DNA from: Candidatus Omnitrophota bacterium
Lineage (GTDB): Bacteria > Omnitrophota > Gorgyraeia > Tantalellales > Tantalellaceae
NCBI GenBank assembly: GCA_030617085.1
Contig: JAUWWB010000025.1
Coordinates: 1 to 9,798 of the forward strand
Direction: 5' to 3'
Length of the DNA stretch: 9,798 bases
Shown here piece after piece: positions 1 through 6,530 of the stretch. The position numbers and the translations under genes were made by a program. Position 1 is the first letter of the stretch, and every line of letters begins with the position of its first letter. The notes under the pieces were generated by a model. That model searched no databases and had not been told where the DNA came from. It saw nothing but the letters and a program-made list of their open reading frames with translations.

Positions 1-31
1 AAGGGCAATCGCCACGCTTTTCTCGGGCTAA

Positions 32-53
32 GGGCAGGCACAGGGGCCTGCCC
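32..53. repeat. 8-bp perfect inverted repeat (GC-rich hairpin)
   Basis: GGGCAGGC (32-39) pairs perfectly with GCCTGCCC (46-53) around a six-base loop. On the plus strand it is followed by a five-T run at 59-63, which looks like an intrinsic terminator, but no plus-strand gene leads into it. On the minus strand, the direction of rng, no T run follows. A dispersed palindromic repeat is the better reading. Confidence 0.6.
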
Positions 54-63
54 CTACATTTTT

Positions 64-84
64 CTCCGAACTCCGAACTACGTC
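64..84. repeat. Heptamer tandem repeat (CTCCGAA)
   Basis: Two exact CTCCGAA copies (64-70, 71-77) are followed by a degenerate third unit, CTACGTC (78-84). It belongs to the same heptamer family as 200-220, the array that abuts the rng stop codon, and it separates two of the hairpin elements. Confidence 0.6.
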
Positions 85-104
85 GCGGGGCTGGAAAGCC
101 CCGC
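85..104. repeat. 8-bp perfect inverted repeat with GGAA loop
   Basis: GCGGGGCT (85-92) pairs perfectly with AGCCCCGC (97-104) across a four-base GGAA loop. It is part of the repeat island after rng. No T tract follows on either strand, so I do not call it a terminator. Confidence 0.6.
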
Positions 105-123
105 CTATTCGGTCGTATGTCGT

Positions 124-179
124 GTTCGCGGCCAGAGGCCGCTCCTACGGCACCGTAGGAGGGGCCTCTGGCCCCGAAC
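124..179. repeat. Long imperfect palindrome, 27-nt arms matching at 25 positions
   Basis: The left arm (124-150) and right arm (153-179) are reverse complements at 25 of 27 positions, with only CA between them. The two mismatches are at arm positions 6 and 18. Each arm contains a smaller palindrome around GGCCAGAGGCC, so the element could fold as one long hairpin or two small ones. It reads as two inverted copies of one repeat unit. In rng mRNA it would form a strong 3' structure that could protect the end or stall polymerase; that role is inference. Confidence 0.7.
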
Positions 180-199
180 CCGTATCGCCGCCCCACTCA

Positions 200-220
200 C
201 TCCGAACTACGAGCTACGAA
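200..220. repeat. Heptamer array abutting the rng stop codon
   Basis: Plus-strand units CTCCGAA (200-206), CTACGAG (207-213) and CTACGAA (214-220) are followed at once by CTA (221-223), the complement of the rng TAG stop. Read along rng, the stop is followed by TTCGTAG, CTCGTAG and TTCGGAG in seven-base phase. Bases 189-200 (CGCCCCACTCAC) recur exactly beside the heptamer array upstream of pilN at 5416-5427. Confidence 0.65.
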
Positions 221-1768
221 CTAATGTTCCTCGATGATGATGTCTTCGACGTGCAGCAGTTTGTCTTCCTTGAGTTCTATCTTGCACCTGTACTTGCGCT
301 GGATATCCCTCAGCATCCTGGCCTGGTCCGACACGAGCGCCGCGTTGACGTCCGGGTGCAGGTTAACGCTGATATGCTTGCGCCTTTTCCTGCTTCTGAC
401 AAGCACCCTGTCGATCTTCCGGACGACCTCTATCGCTATGGTCTGCACGCTTTTTATCATGCCTTTGCCGGCGCAGTAGGGGCACTCCACGTGGGAGGTC
501 CGCTCCAGGCTCTTGCGCATGCGCTGCCGCGTCATCTCCACTATGCCGAACTGGGATATGGCGCGCAGGCTGATACGCGCCTTGTCGTCGCGCAGCTTCT
601 GCTGCAGAAGGTGGAAGACCTTCTCGCGATGTTCCTTTTCGTCCATGTCGATGAAATCTATTATGATGATGCCGCCCATGTCCCTCAGCATCAGCTGCCT
701 GGGTATCTCTTCCGCGGCTTCGGTATTCGTCTTGTAAGCGGTCTCTTCCAGGCTCTTCTTGCCCACGTAGCTGCCGCTATTCACGTCTATCACGACCACG
801 CCTTCGGTCTGTTCGATCACAAGGTACCCGCCGCTCTTAAGGCCGACCTTTCGCTCAACGATCTCGTCGATCTTCTTCTCCAGTTGATACTTCTGGAACA
901 GGGGCATCTGGCCCGTGTACAGCTTGACCTTTTTCTTAAGCGACGGCATGAAAGCTTTCAAGAACCTGGCGATCCTGTCATATTCTTCTTTTGAGTCGAC
1001 GACGAGCTGGGTGACGTCTTCCGTAAAGTTATCCCTGATCATGCGCAGCACGACGCCGTATTCCTCGTATACCGTCACGGGCGCAGTCTGCTTTTCGGCC
1101 CTCGCCTTTATCCGGTCCCAAAGGTTCATCAAGTACTTCAGCTCGCCCCTGAGCTCTTCTTCCGTCCGCTTTTCAGCCACGGTCCTTACAATGCAGCCTA
1201 CCTCATCGACAAACCCTATTTTGGTCAATATGTCGCGTATCCTCTTCCTTTCCGCCCTGTCCGTTATCCGGCGGGATATCCCTATGCTCCTGTCATACGG
1301 CGTCAGGACCAGGTACCTGCCGGGAATACTTATATAAGTGGTCACCCGCGACCCCTTGGTACCTATCGCCTCCTTCACGACCTGGACCATCCTCTCCTCG
1401 CCGACCTTTAAAATGTCCTTTATCTTCGGCGATTCTCCCTTCCGTCTCGTCCTTACAGCGGGTTCGTCCTCATCCGGCAGCATTTCCCTGAGTATGGAAC
1501 TCTTATCCAGAACGTCGCTCACGTGAAGAAACCCGTTCTTCTCCAGGCCGATATCGACGAAAGCGGCTTCGATGCCGGGAAGGATGGAAGTGACCCGCCC
1601 CTTGTAAATGCTCCCGGCGTAATGTTCAAGGCTTTCCCTCTCCAAATAAAAGTCCGCCAGCACCCCGTTATCCAGCACCGCGACCCGCGTCTCGACCGGC
1701 CCGACATTGATAAGTATTTCCCTGCCGGTGGCCACGTGTCTTTCTTTTTTTGTTCGTTTTCTTGGCAT
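221..1768 (-). CDS. rng: Ribonuclease E/G family endoribonuclease (RNase G-like)
   Basis: This is a full-length 515-residue RNase E/G catalytic-core protein, an endonuclease that cuts AU-rich single-stranded RNA in rRNA maturation and mRNA decay. The basic N-terminus (RKRTKKER) leads into an RNase H-like start and an S1 domain at about residues 45-150. The DNase I-like catalytic core carries the two metal-binding aspartates in VIDVNSG (D328) and IIIDFIDM (D371). The CPYC pair (C429, C432) matches the zinc-link that joins RNase E/G subunits. No long disordered degradosome scaffold follows, so it is RNase G-like in length. The start is ATG at 1768, preceded by AAGGA at good spacing; an in-frame TTG eight codons upstream lacks such support. 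The gene starts four bases after the DUF2344 remnant's stop, so translation may be coupled. It ends in TAG next to a heptamer array. Confidence 0.95.
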   Translation of the reverse strand: MPRKRTKKERHVATGREILINVGPVETRVAVLDNGVLADFYLERESLEHYAGSIYKGRVTSILPGIEAAFVDIGLEKNGFLHVSDVLDKSSILREMLPDEDEPAVRTRRKGESPKIKDILKVGEERMVQVVKEAIGTKGSRVTTYISIPGRYLVLTPYDRSIGISRRITDRAERKRIRDILTKIGFVDEVGCIVRTVAEKRTEEELRGELKYLMNLWDRIKARAEKQTAPVTVYEEYGVVLRMIRDNFTEDVTQLVVDSKEEYDRIARFLKAFMPSLKKKVKLYTGQMPLFQKYQLEKKIDEIVERKVGLKSGGYLVIEQTEGVVVIDVNSGSYVGKKSLEETAYKTNTEAAEEIPRQLMLRDMGGIIIIDFIDMDEKEHREKVFHLLQQKLRDDKARISLRAISQFGIVEMTRQRMRKSLERTSHVECPYCAGKGMIKSVQTIAIEVVRKIDRVLVRSRKRRKHISVNLHPDVNAALVSDQARMLRDIQRKYRCKIELKEDKLLHVEDIIIEEH

Positions 1769-1772
1769 GTTT

Positions 1773-2012
1773 TTATCCTTTTTTTTGTACAAAGTCTATA
1801 ATATAGCCCTTTCTCCTGTCACCTGAGCCCCATTCTGTCATCCTGAGCCCCATTCTGTCATCCTGAGCGAAGCGAAGGATCTCATACGTATCGCCGCCAA
1901 GCCAAACCGCTGACCTCCGACAGAGATTCATCAGGTCAAGGTGCGAGATGTATACCATCTCGCCCTTCTTCTCAAATACCGCGTCGTATCGTATCGCCGA
2001 CCTACCCGCCAT
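1773..2012 (-). pseudogene. DUF2344 (TIGR03936-type) remnant, internal part replaced by a repeat
   Basis: The 79-codon open frame begins with a segment recognisable as the N-terminus of DUF2344: an IRYDAVFEKKG strand, then YISHLDLMNLCRR, matching the family's conserved SHLDLMR(L/A)F-RR motif. Similarity stops after about residue 34, where the rest of a roughly 200-residue protein should follow. Instead the frame enters repeat-encoded sequence (EILRFAQDD-like) and ends in KGYIIDFVQKKG and TAA, four bases before the rng ATG. DUF2344 proteins usually neighbour rng and a radical-SAM gene, so the position fits a decayed operon member. The start chosen is ATG at 2012, with no clear ribosome-binding site. 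The C-terminal piece may be the gene's original end, which would mean an internal deletion. It could still be translated as a chimeric peptide, but a working DUF2344 product is very unlikely. Confidence 0.72.
1821..1884. repeat. Dispersed repeat with two 20-bp tandem units, inserted in the DUF2344 remnant
   Basis: Two 20-base units (1821-1840 and 1841-1860) differ only at the first base. Each contains CCTGAGCCCCATTCTGTCA. A third partial copy, TCCTGAGC, continues into TCCTGAGCGAAGCGAAGGA (1861-1879), whose ends TCCT and AGGA are inverted repeats. In the minus direction it encodes the EILRFAQDD string that I recall as a common repeat-derived peptide in genomes of uncultivated bacteria. It lies exactly where the DUF2344 homology ends. 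Confidence 0.7.
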
Positions 2013-2017
2013 GTTCA

Positions 2018-2031
2018 CTGATAACTGATAA
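2018..2031. repeat. Heptamer array abutting the pilQ stop codon
   Basis: Two exact CTGATAA units (2018-2024, 2025-2031) run directly into CTA (2032-2034), the complement of the pilQ TAG stop. Read along pilQ, the stop is followed by TTATCAG twice, then TGAAC and the ATG of the DUF2344 remnant. The phase relative to the stop codon equals that at the rng and nitroreductase ends. Confidence 0.65.
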
Positions 2032-3729
2032 CTATTTCTTCTTCCGGAAATCCAGGAACGGCTTATACGTCTTTTTCTCTTCCGCCGCCCGCTGGGCGCT
2101 TTCTTCACCTTCAGCGCTCCCCTCTTCCGTTACGGGAACATATTTATTGTACTGCGGCACCGTCCGCGAATCAACAATGGAATCCATGCTGTCTTTCACG
2201 AGATGGACCGTAACGAAAAATACGATCTCGGTCTTCGTGACGGTTTCCGCTTCATATCTGAACAAATTCCCCACAACGGGTATCCCCCCGAAAAGGTCCC
2301 CGAGTATGGGGAACTTGTTGTCCGTCTTGGATACGTTTTCCCTTATAAGCCCACCGATAAAAATGGTATCGCCGTCTTTTACCCTTACCCTCGTATTTGC
2401 CTCCCTTGAATTAAACGTCAGCGAGATAGCGTTTGTTTCGGTACCGGTGACCTCGAGCTGCGTAAAGCCCGCGCTGGTGGATACTTCCGGCATGAGGTTC
2501 ACTATTATGTCACCTTTTGTGTTCACGTGAGGCATGATCGTCAGCTTCACCCCGACCTCTCTTGCCTCGTCCTCGTCCTCGAATTCCACGGTGATTATGT
2601 CAGCGGTCTGTGTCGTCTCCTGCGTTTTTTGCAGCATGATCTTCTCAACGACTTTTATTGTGGCTTTCTGGTTGTTCAAGGTCGTTATGCGGGGGCTTGA
2701 AAGGATCTCGGTGTCTCCTCTCTGGTCCAGCAGTCTTAAGGTCGCGGTAAAAGTGCTGAAGTCAAGCGTCCCGAAAGAAAAGATCGAATTCGCCGTGGGC
2801 GCGGCGGTAACGTCTATCCCGAACTCCCAATATGCTGGGGGAAAGTTCGCAACTGACTGGTTGGCCACGTTGGTAGGATAAAATCGAGCCTGCTCACCGG
2901 GAAGGAAGCCAAGAACCCCGGTATTCGTAAAAGGCAACGTTATCGGCCTTCTCGCCCCGGCCGCCGAGATCACCGTGTTCCAGTCTATACCGAAACGTTC
3001 ATCGTCGGTTAACGTGATCTCGATGATTTTGGCGTCCAGCATGATCTGGGGTGTTTTCGTGTCGATCTTGGCTATCATCTCCTTGACCTCGTTTATCCTT
3101 GCGGGAACCGCCGTCACTACTATGGCGTTAGCGCCTGAAACGTACGTGGCGGTTTCCCCCCGACCCGCGTCAAGCATCGAATTGATCGCGCCCAAGAGCT
3201 GCTGCAGGCTCTCCTCGGTTGTCCGTATGCCCACTTCGTCACCGTCCGTATCTTCTCTCCTGATAAGCTCTATATCCCTGATAATATGGTCCAGGGGGAT
3301 GACCTCCGTTACCAGCTCTTCGGTCTGGAGCTGCTCTTTCGGTATCACCCTTATGATATCCCCCTCACGCGAATGAACGTAGCCATAGTTTCTCGTGACT
3401 ATGTCAAGGGCGGTTTCCCAGGGCTTATCCCGGAGCCGCATGGTGACCTCGGCTTCCACGCCGGGGGAAGGGACGATGTCCACTCCGCTCACCTCGGACA
3501 GGTAATGCAGGATGGTCAGGATATCGACGTTCTTGAAATTTACGGACACGTTACCCGGCCCGGGCAAAGACTCTTTGACCTCTTCCTTAATCACTTCAGC
3601 GGCCGGGATCCCGGCAGGCGGAGCCCCCACCTGGGCGAAGGAATCGGGACACGCGTTAAATGCCGCGAAGACAAGAATTAAACCGACCATTAAGGCCTTG
3701 CCCGGTAACCCTAATTTTGAAATGTTCAT
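2032..3729 (-). CDS. pilQ: Type IV pilus secretin PilQ
   Basis: This 565-residue protein forms the outer-membrane ring through which the pilus passes. Domains in order: a signal peptide (1-33, cleavage likely after DSFA); an STN-like N0 domain at about 60-130 (VSVNFKNVDILTILHYLSEVSG); a secretin N-type domain at 140-225 ending in VPARINEVKEMIAKID; and the secretin core at about 225-515, with ILSSPRITTLNNQKA and the C-terminal signature KFPILGDLFGGIPVVGNLFR. A charged tail of about 50 residues follows (EEGSAEGEESAQ...). No AMIN domains are visible before N0, so this is shorter than proteobacterial PilQ. ATG at 3729 is the start; GGGAG lies 12 bases upstream. It is the last gene of pilMNOPQ, 59 bases after pilP. 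A GspD or other secretin is excluded mainly by context. Confidence 0.95.
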   Translation of the reverse strand: MNISKLGLPGKALMVGLILVFAAFNACPDSFAQVGAPPAGIPAAEVIKEEVKESLPGPGNVSVNFKNVDILTILHYLSEVSGVDIVPSPGVEAEVTMRLRDKPWETALDIVTRNYGYVHSREGDIIRVIPKEQLQTEELVTEVIPLDHIIRDIELIRREDTDGDEVGIRTTEESLQQLLGAINSMLDAGRGETATYVSGANAIVVTAVPARINEVKEMIAKIDTKTPQIMLDAKIIEITLTDDERFGIDWNTVISAAGARRPITLPFTNTGVLGFLPGEQARFYPTNVANQSVANFPPAYWEFGIDVTAAPTANSIFSFGTLDFSTFTATLRLLDQRGDTEILSSPRITTLNNQKATIKVVEKIMLQKTQETTQTADIITVEFEDEDEAREVGVKLTIMPHVNTKGDIIVNLMPEVSTSAGFTQLEVTGTETNAISLTFNSREANTRVRVKDGDTIFIGGLIRENVSKTDNKFPILGDLFGGIPVVGNLFRYEAETVTKTEIVFFVTVHLVKDSMDSIVDSRTVPQYNKYVPVTEEGSAEGEESAQRAAEEKKTYKPFLDFRKKK

Positions 3730-3788
3730 GATCCGTTAATACTCCCTATTTATTTTTCTGAAGATAACATGAAATCCCCGCGATCCCT

Positions 3789-4142
3789 CTATTCATAAAG
3801 CTTCAGCTCGTACCTCTTTCCGTCCAGCCTGATCGTCACGCCGTTGGTCCCGATGGACTCCACGAACAACCGTCCGGACGTTTCTCCTTCTTCCAGCACT
3901 TCATTGTTGATAATAACGTTGCGCGTGCCGTCCGGATTGATCACGATGCCCTGGACGGCGATGTCACGTATACCCGCTATGGCCTCTTCGCCCGCTTTCA
4001 GCACCTCCCTCGCGACGCCGACAAGCGGCACGAAGGGGTCTCTGCGCCCCGAAGGATCATACCCCGAAGCGGCTCCCGCGTAACGCGGACAGGCCGCGAG
4101 CATCAAAGCCAGGACCACTCCCCGGGAAAAAGCCGAATTCAT
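3789..4142 (-). CDS. pilP: Type IV pilus assembly lipoprotein PilP
   Basis: This is a 117-residue PilP-like protein that links the inner-membrane PilN/PilO pair to the PilQ secretin in the periplasm. The N-terminus is hydrophobic and ends in LAAC (residues 15-18), a good lipobox, so lipid attachment at C18 is predicted. It is followed by the family's RDPF motif (34-37) and a small beta domain (DIAVQGIVINPDGTRNVIINN... GVTIRLDGKRYELKL). I chose ATG at 4142, one base after the pilO stop, because it gives a normal-length lipoprotein signal. An in-frame ATG at 4172 with GAAGG close upstream would add ten residues (MFQSRKKRNR) and overlap pilO by 29 bases; it cannot be ruled out. Confidence 0.88.
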   Translation of the reverse strand: MNSAFSRGVVLALMLAACPRYAGAASGYDPSGRRDPFVPLVGVAREVLKAGEEAIAGIRDIAVQGIVINPDGTRNVIINNEVLEEGETSGRLFVESIGTNGVTIRLDGKRYELKLYE

Positions 4143-4143
4143 C

Positions 4144-4746
4144 CTATTTCTTTTCTTCCGCGACTGAAACATATACCTTCAAGACCAATTTTACGTCATG
4201 CGCCCTCGGAGACCGGCTGTTATACCGTATCCGCAGGTCCTCGATCGTTACGAACCGCTTTCCCTTTTCAAGATCGCTGATAAAATTTCCGAGCTGGTGA
4301 TATCCGCTTTTTGCCGTTACAAGTACAGGCAGCTCACGGTAATATCCGTTGCCATTTTCAGCGCCCTCCCGTTCGGAGGGGGTTATGCTCAGTATCTTGA
4401 CCCTGGACGCCCTGGCGGTCGCCGAAAGCTCCTCAAGGAATTCGGGTATTTCTGTTTCGCCCGGCAGGGCCCTGGAATACCCTTCCATCTCCGCCTTCAG
4501 TCCTTCCAGCTTCCTTGCCATCACCCCGAGCCGCTTGACGCGGCTGTTCACCCGGTCGATCTTGCCGCAAAGCTCATTTACCATCCCGGAAGTCCCGGAG
4601 AGTTCCGTGGATTTCGGGATAATAACAAAAGTCAAATACAGCACCGCCAGGACCGCCGTGATCCCGAGATATAGATACGCCCTGGCCTGCTCATCGCCCA
4701 GGACCTCTTTCAGCTTCTCCGGCATTATCCTGTCGAGGTCTATCAT
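4144..4746 (-). CDS. pilO: Type IV pilus inner-membrane protein PilO
   Basis: This 200-residue bitopic inner-membrane protein dimerises with PilN and holds the pilus alignment complex between PilM and PilP/PilQ. It has a short cytoplasmic N-terminus (MIDLDRIMPEKLKEVLGDEQ), one membrane segment at about 23-43, a coiled-coil region at about 47-95 (VNELCGKIDRVNSRVKRLGV...), and a periplasmic ferredoxin-like domain with the typical IPEFLEELSATARASRVKILSI and YHQLGNFISDLEK blocks. Its ATG overlaps the pilN TGA by four bases (ATGA), a sign of translational coupling. The assignment rests on fold pattern plus position between PilN and PilP. Confidence 0.93.
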   Translation of the reverse strand: MIDLDRIMPEKLKEVLGDEQARAYLYLGITAVLAVLYLTFVIIPKSTELSGTSGMVNELCGKIDRVNSRVKRLGVMARKLEGLKAEMEGYSRALPGETEIPEFLEELSATARASRVKILSITPSEREGAENGNGYYRELPVLVTAKSGYHQLGNFISDLEKGKRFVTIEDLRIRYNSRSPRAHDVKLVLKVYVSVAEEKK

Positions 4747-5408
4747 CTTCTTTTTTTCTTCTTGCGGCCGGTTTTTCCCTTGCCGGAGACGGATTCCGGC
4801 ATTTTGAACCGGCAGTTCAGGTTGAACATCATGACCTCTTCCCCGGCTATCTCGCGGCTCCTGATATTCTGAAGTTCAATGGCCTCGAAATATTCCGAAA
4901 AATCCTTATTCTCCTTGAGGCTCGTGATGAATTTCGCCACGGCCGAGGTGGCCTCATCGCTGCCGCCGAGAGCGTACCCGGTGATGCCCAGCGTGATGGG
5001 CAAATTGCCCATCTCCCGCCTTACAGCTTCGTCGCGGTGGAATTTCGGTTCAAAGTCGGAAAGCCAGATATTCGGGACCACCGCCCGGTTCAGGCCGCTC
5101 AGGATCTTTGTCCAGTTCAGGCCCTTTTCAGCGACCCTTCTTACGGCACTGATCCTTTTTTCGAGATCGGCGATCTCTCTTACGACTTTCTCTGTCTTCT
5201 CCCTTTGCGGCTTTAGCCCGTCCCACTTCTCTTCCAGCGCCTTTAAAAGCCCTTCGCTGTTCATCACCAGAAGCGCCAGCAATACATGCGCGGCGATCAG
5301 AACCGATGCCGCGCCCGCCACCACCGGCCTGACCGGTATCCTGGGCATGTAAAAAGCCCGCTTTTTCTTTTTCCGAAGCTCTTTTGGAAGCAAGTTCAGT
5401 TCTATCAT
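4743..5408 (-). CDS. pilN: Type IV pilus inner-membrane protein PilN
   Basis: This 221-residue protein starts MIELNLLP. In characterised systems the conserved cytoplasmic N-LLP peptide of PilN docks into PilM, and here pilM lies directly upstream. After a lysine-rich stretch comes a membrane segment at about 28-50, a coiled coil at about 55-95, and the periplasmic domain (LNWTKILSGLNRAVVPNIWLSDFE... FNLNCRFKM). The C-terminus is unusually basic (KGKTGRKKKKRR). I use ATG at 5408; a GTG five codons upstream would put repeat sequence into the protein. The ribosome-binding region is weak (GGA close to the ATG, GGGGCG further up) and is formed largely by the end of a heptamer array. Confidence 0.93.
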   Translation of the reverse strand: MIELNLLPKELRKKKKRAFYMPRIPVRPVVAGAASVLIAAHVLLALLVMNSEGLLKALEEKWDGLKPQREKTEKVVREIADLEKRISAVRRVAEKGLNWTKILSGLNRAVVPNIWLSDFEPKFHRDEAVRREMGNLPITLGITGYALGGSDEATSAVAKFITSLKENKDFSEYFEAIELQNIRSREIAGEEVMMFNLNCRFKMPESVSGKGKTGRKKKKRR

Positions 5409-5421
5409 TTTCCATCGCCCC

Positions 5422-5456
5422 ACTCACCATCCACCATCCACCATCCCCCATTCACA
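5422..5456. repeat. Heptamer array between pilM and pilN
   Basis: In the gene direction there are five phased seven-base units after the pilM stop: TGTGAAT, GGGGGAT, GGTGGAT, GGTGGAT and GGTGAGT. The core can also be read as three exact plus-strand ACCATCC copies at 5426-5446. The 12-mer at 5416-5427 (CGCCCCACTCAC) is identical to 189-200 beside the rng array. Unlike the other arrays it starts four bases after the stop codon, and it fills most of the 52-base spacer that supplies the pilN ribosome-binding region. Confidence 0.65.
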
Positions 5457-5460
5457 GTTA

Positions 5461-6477
5461 TCACCCTCTAAGCGCCAGCCCTATGCCTACGGCAAGCTGG
5501 GACGCTACCGAATCTATGTCCTCTTTGGAGAGGTTTTCGGAGATCTTTATGCCTTCGGCCGGATTCCATTTTTTCACCCGGATCCCCAACCCCTTGCTCA
5601 GGTAATCGATTACCCCTTCCTGATAGGTCATACCGCCGGAACAGTAAATACCGCTGACCGCCTTATTGTACCTGTTGTCAAAATAATTGAAGGAAAGCTG
5701 CGTTTCCTTGATCAGTCCGTCAAGGACCTGTTCCGTTGCCTGGGCAACCGCTTCTCTGTCGGCCTGGCCGATACCCATCTTGTATTCCTCGCCCTTTTCC
5801 GGGGATACCGACAGGTTGCGGCAGATCGCATGGGTAACATCCTTGCCGGCTATCTGTATCTGCCTCATGAAATGGGGAAGGCCTCCTGTCGAGATCAACA
5901 CATCGGTCCGCGAATGCCCGATATCCAGAAACGCGTTGCATTCATCTTCCGCCGGCGGGTTGGACCCGGTAAAAGCGTTGAACATGGCAAACGGGCCGAT
6001 GTCCATGATGTTTACGGCCATGCCCAGCCTTTCCGCCATGCTCACGCGCTCTTCTATGGGCTGGCGCCTGGCCGCGGCCAGGAGCACTCTCATCTGCCCC
6101 GCCTCGGGCGCGTCCCCGAGAATAAGAAAATCGAGGACCACCTCGTTTATATTGAAAGGGATATATTTCTCCGCTTCAAAGCTCAGGGCGCCTTCGAGCT
6201 GTTCCCTGGTCATTTTGGGAAGGTCTATGAAACGGACAAGGACATCAGGCCCGGAAATCGACAGGTTTACCGTTTCCGGGTGAAGGTCGATCTCGTCGAA
6301 GGCCTCTTTTACAAGCCGCTCTAGATCTAACTCGGTCGTCCCGGAGGGTATCTTCTTGATATTGTAGGCGGTAAGCGTGTTTTCTCCGGACTCTCTTGCC
6401 ATGGATATGATTTTTATGGAGTAACTTCCAATATCGAGCCCTACCGCTTCTTCTTTCCGGCCGGCGAATCTTATCAT
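5461..6477 (-). CDS. pilM: Type IV pilus assembly ATPase-like protein PilM
   Basis: This 338-residue actin-like cytoplasmic protein (FtsA/PilM family) binds the N-terminal peptide of PilN and anchors the alignment complex near the pilus motors. Visible nucleotide-binding elements are phosphate-1 at residues 10-24 (AVGLDIGSYSIKII), phosphate-2 at 179-197 (ECNAFLDIGHSRTDVLIS) and the adenosine motif at 276-283 (GIYCSGGM). The SHS2-like insertion includes LPKMTREQLEGALSFEAEKYIPF (86-108), a PilM hallmark. ATG at 6477 is the start; AAAGG lies 12 bases upstream, within a leader that can fold in several ways. The gene opens the pil operon and ends TGA TAA CTG TGA, with three stops in frame before a heptamer array. 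Confidence 0.95.
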   Translation of the reverse strand: MIRFAGRKEEAVGLDIGSYSIKIISMARESGENTLTAYNIKKIPSGTTELDLERLVKEAFDEIDLHPETVNLSISGPDVLVRFIDLPKMTREQLEGALSFEAEKYIPFNINEVVLDFLILGDAPEAGQMRVLLAAARRQPIEERVSMAERLGMAVNIMDIGPFAMFNAFTGSNPPAEDECNAFLDIGHSRTDVLISTGGLPHFMRQIQIAGKDVTHAICRNLSVSPEKGEEYKMGIGQADREAVAQATEQVLDGLIKETQLSFNYFDNRYNKAVSGIYCSGGMTYQEGVIDYLSKGLGIRVKKWNPAEGIKISENLSKEDIDSVASQLAVGIGLALRG

Positions 6478-6524
6478 TATGGGGATAGACCTTTCAGCGG
6501 TTTAAAGGCTGATCCGCTGGATGC
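6478..6524 (-). promoter_or_regulatory. pilM 5' leader with mutually exclusive hairpins over the ribosome-binding site
   Basis: Three short pairings compete in this leader. CAGCGG (6519-6514) can pair with CCGCTG (6500-6495). TCAGC (6512-6508) can pair with GCTGA (6498-6494). CCTTT (6508-6504) can pair with AAAGG (6494-6490), the only plausible Shine-Dalgarno. The first and second share their 3' strand, and the third hides the Shine-Dalgarno. The sequence shows these complementarities; a regulatory switch is inference, and stems of five or six pairs do arise by chance. Confidence 0.3.
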
Positions 6525-6530
6525 ATATTA

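Larger units (their letters stand above)
1..220. repeat. Composite intergenic repeat island downstream of the RNase E/G gene
   Basis: No credible gene is seen in these 220 bases. The stretch is a chain of short repeat modules: a hairpin at 32-53, a heptamer pair at 64-77, a hairpin with a four-base loop at 85-104, a long imperfect palindrome at 124-179 and three degenerate heptamers at 200-220 that run into the rng stop codon. The same heptamer (CTCCGAA) occurs at 64-70, 71-77 and 200-206, so the modules look like one family of elements. The hairpin sequences resemble dispersed repeats I recall from metagenome-assembled genomes; I could not search for copies. The end of rng transcription probably lies in or beyond this island. 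Confidence 0.75.

Noticed and set aside
32..63. Intrinsic terminator on the plus strand
   Set aside because: Hairpin plus five T looks right, but no plus-strand gene lies upstream in the window and the same hairpin type looks like a dispersed repeat.
200..220. CRISPR-like interpretation of the short repeats
   Set aside because: Units are seven bases, contiguous and without spacers; no cas genes are present.
122..994. 290-codon plus-strand open frame opposite rng
   Set aside because: It is antisense to a clearly homologous RNase E/G gene, starts inside repeat sequence, lacks a ribosome-binding site and shows no recognisable domain.
1769..1792. TTG start extending the RNase E/G protein by eight residues
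   Set aside because: The downstream ATG at 1768 has AAGGA at proper spacing, and the extension would only encode that ribosome-binding region.
5128..5451. 107-codon minus-strand frame overlapping pilN
   Set aside because: It is out of frame with the well-supported PilN protein, begins in the heptamer array and has no recognisable similarity.
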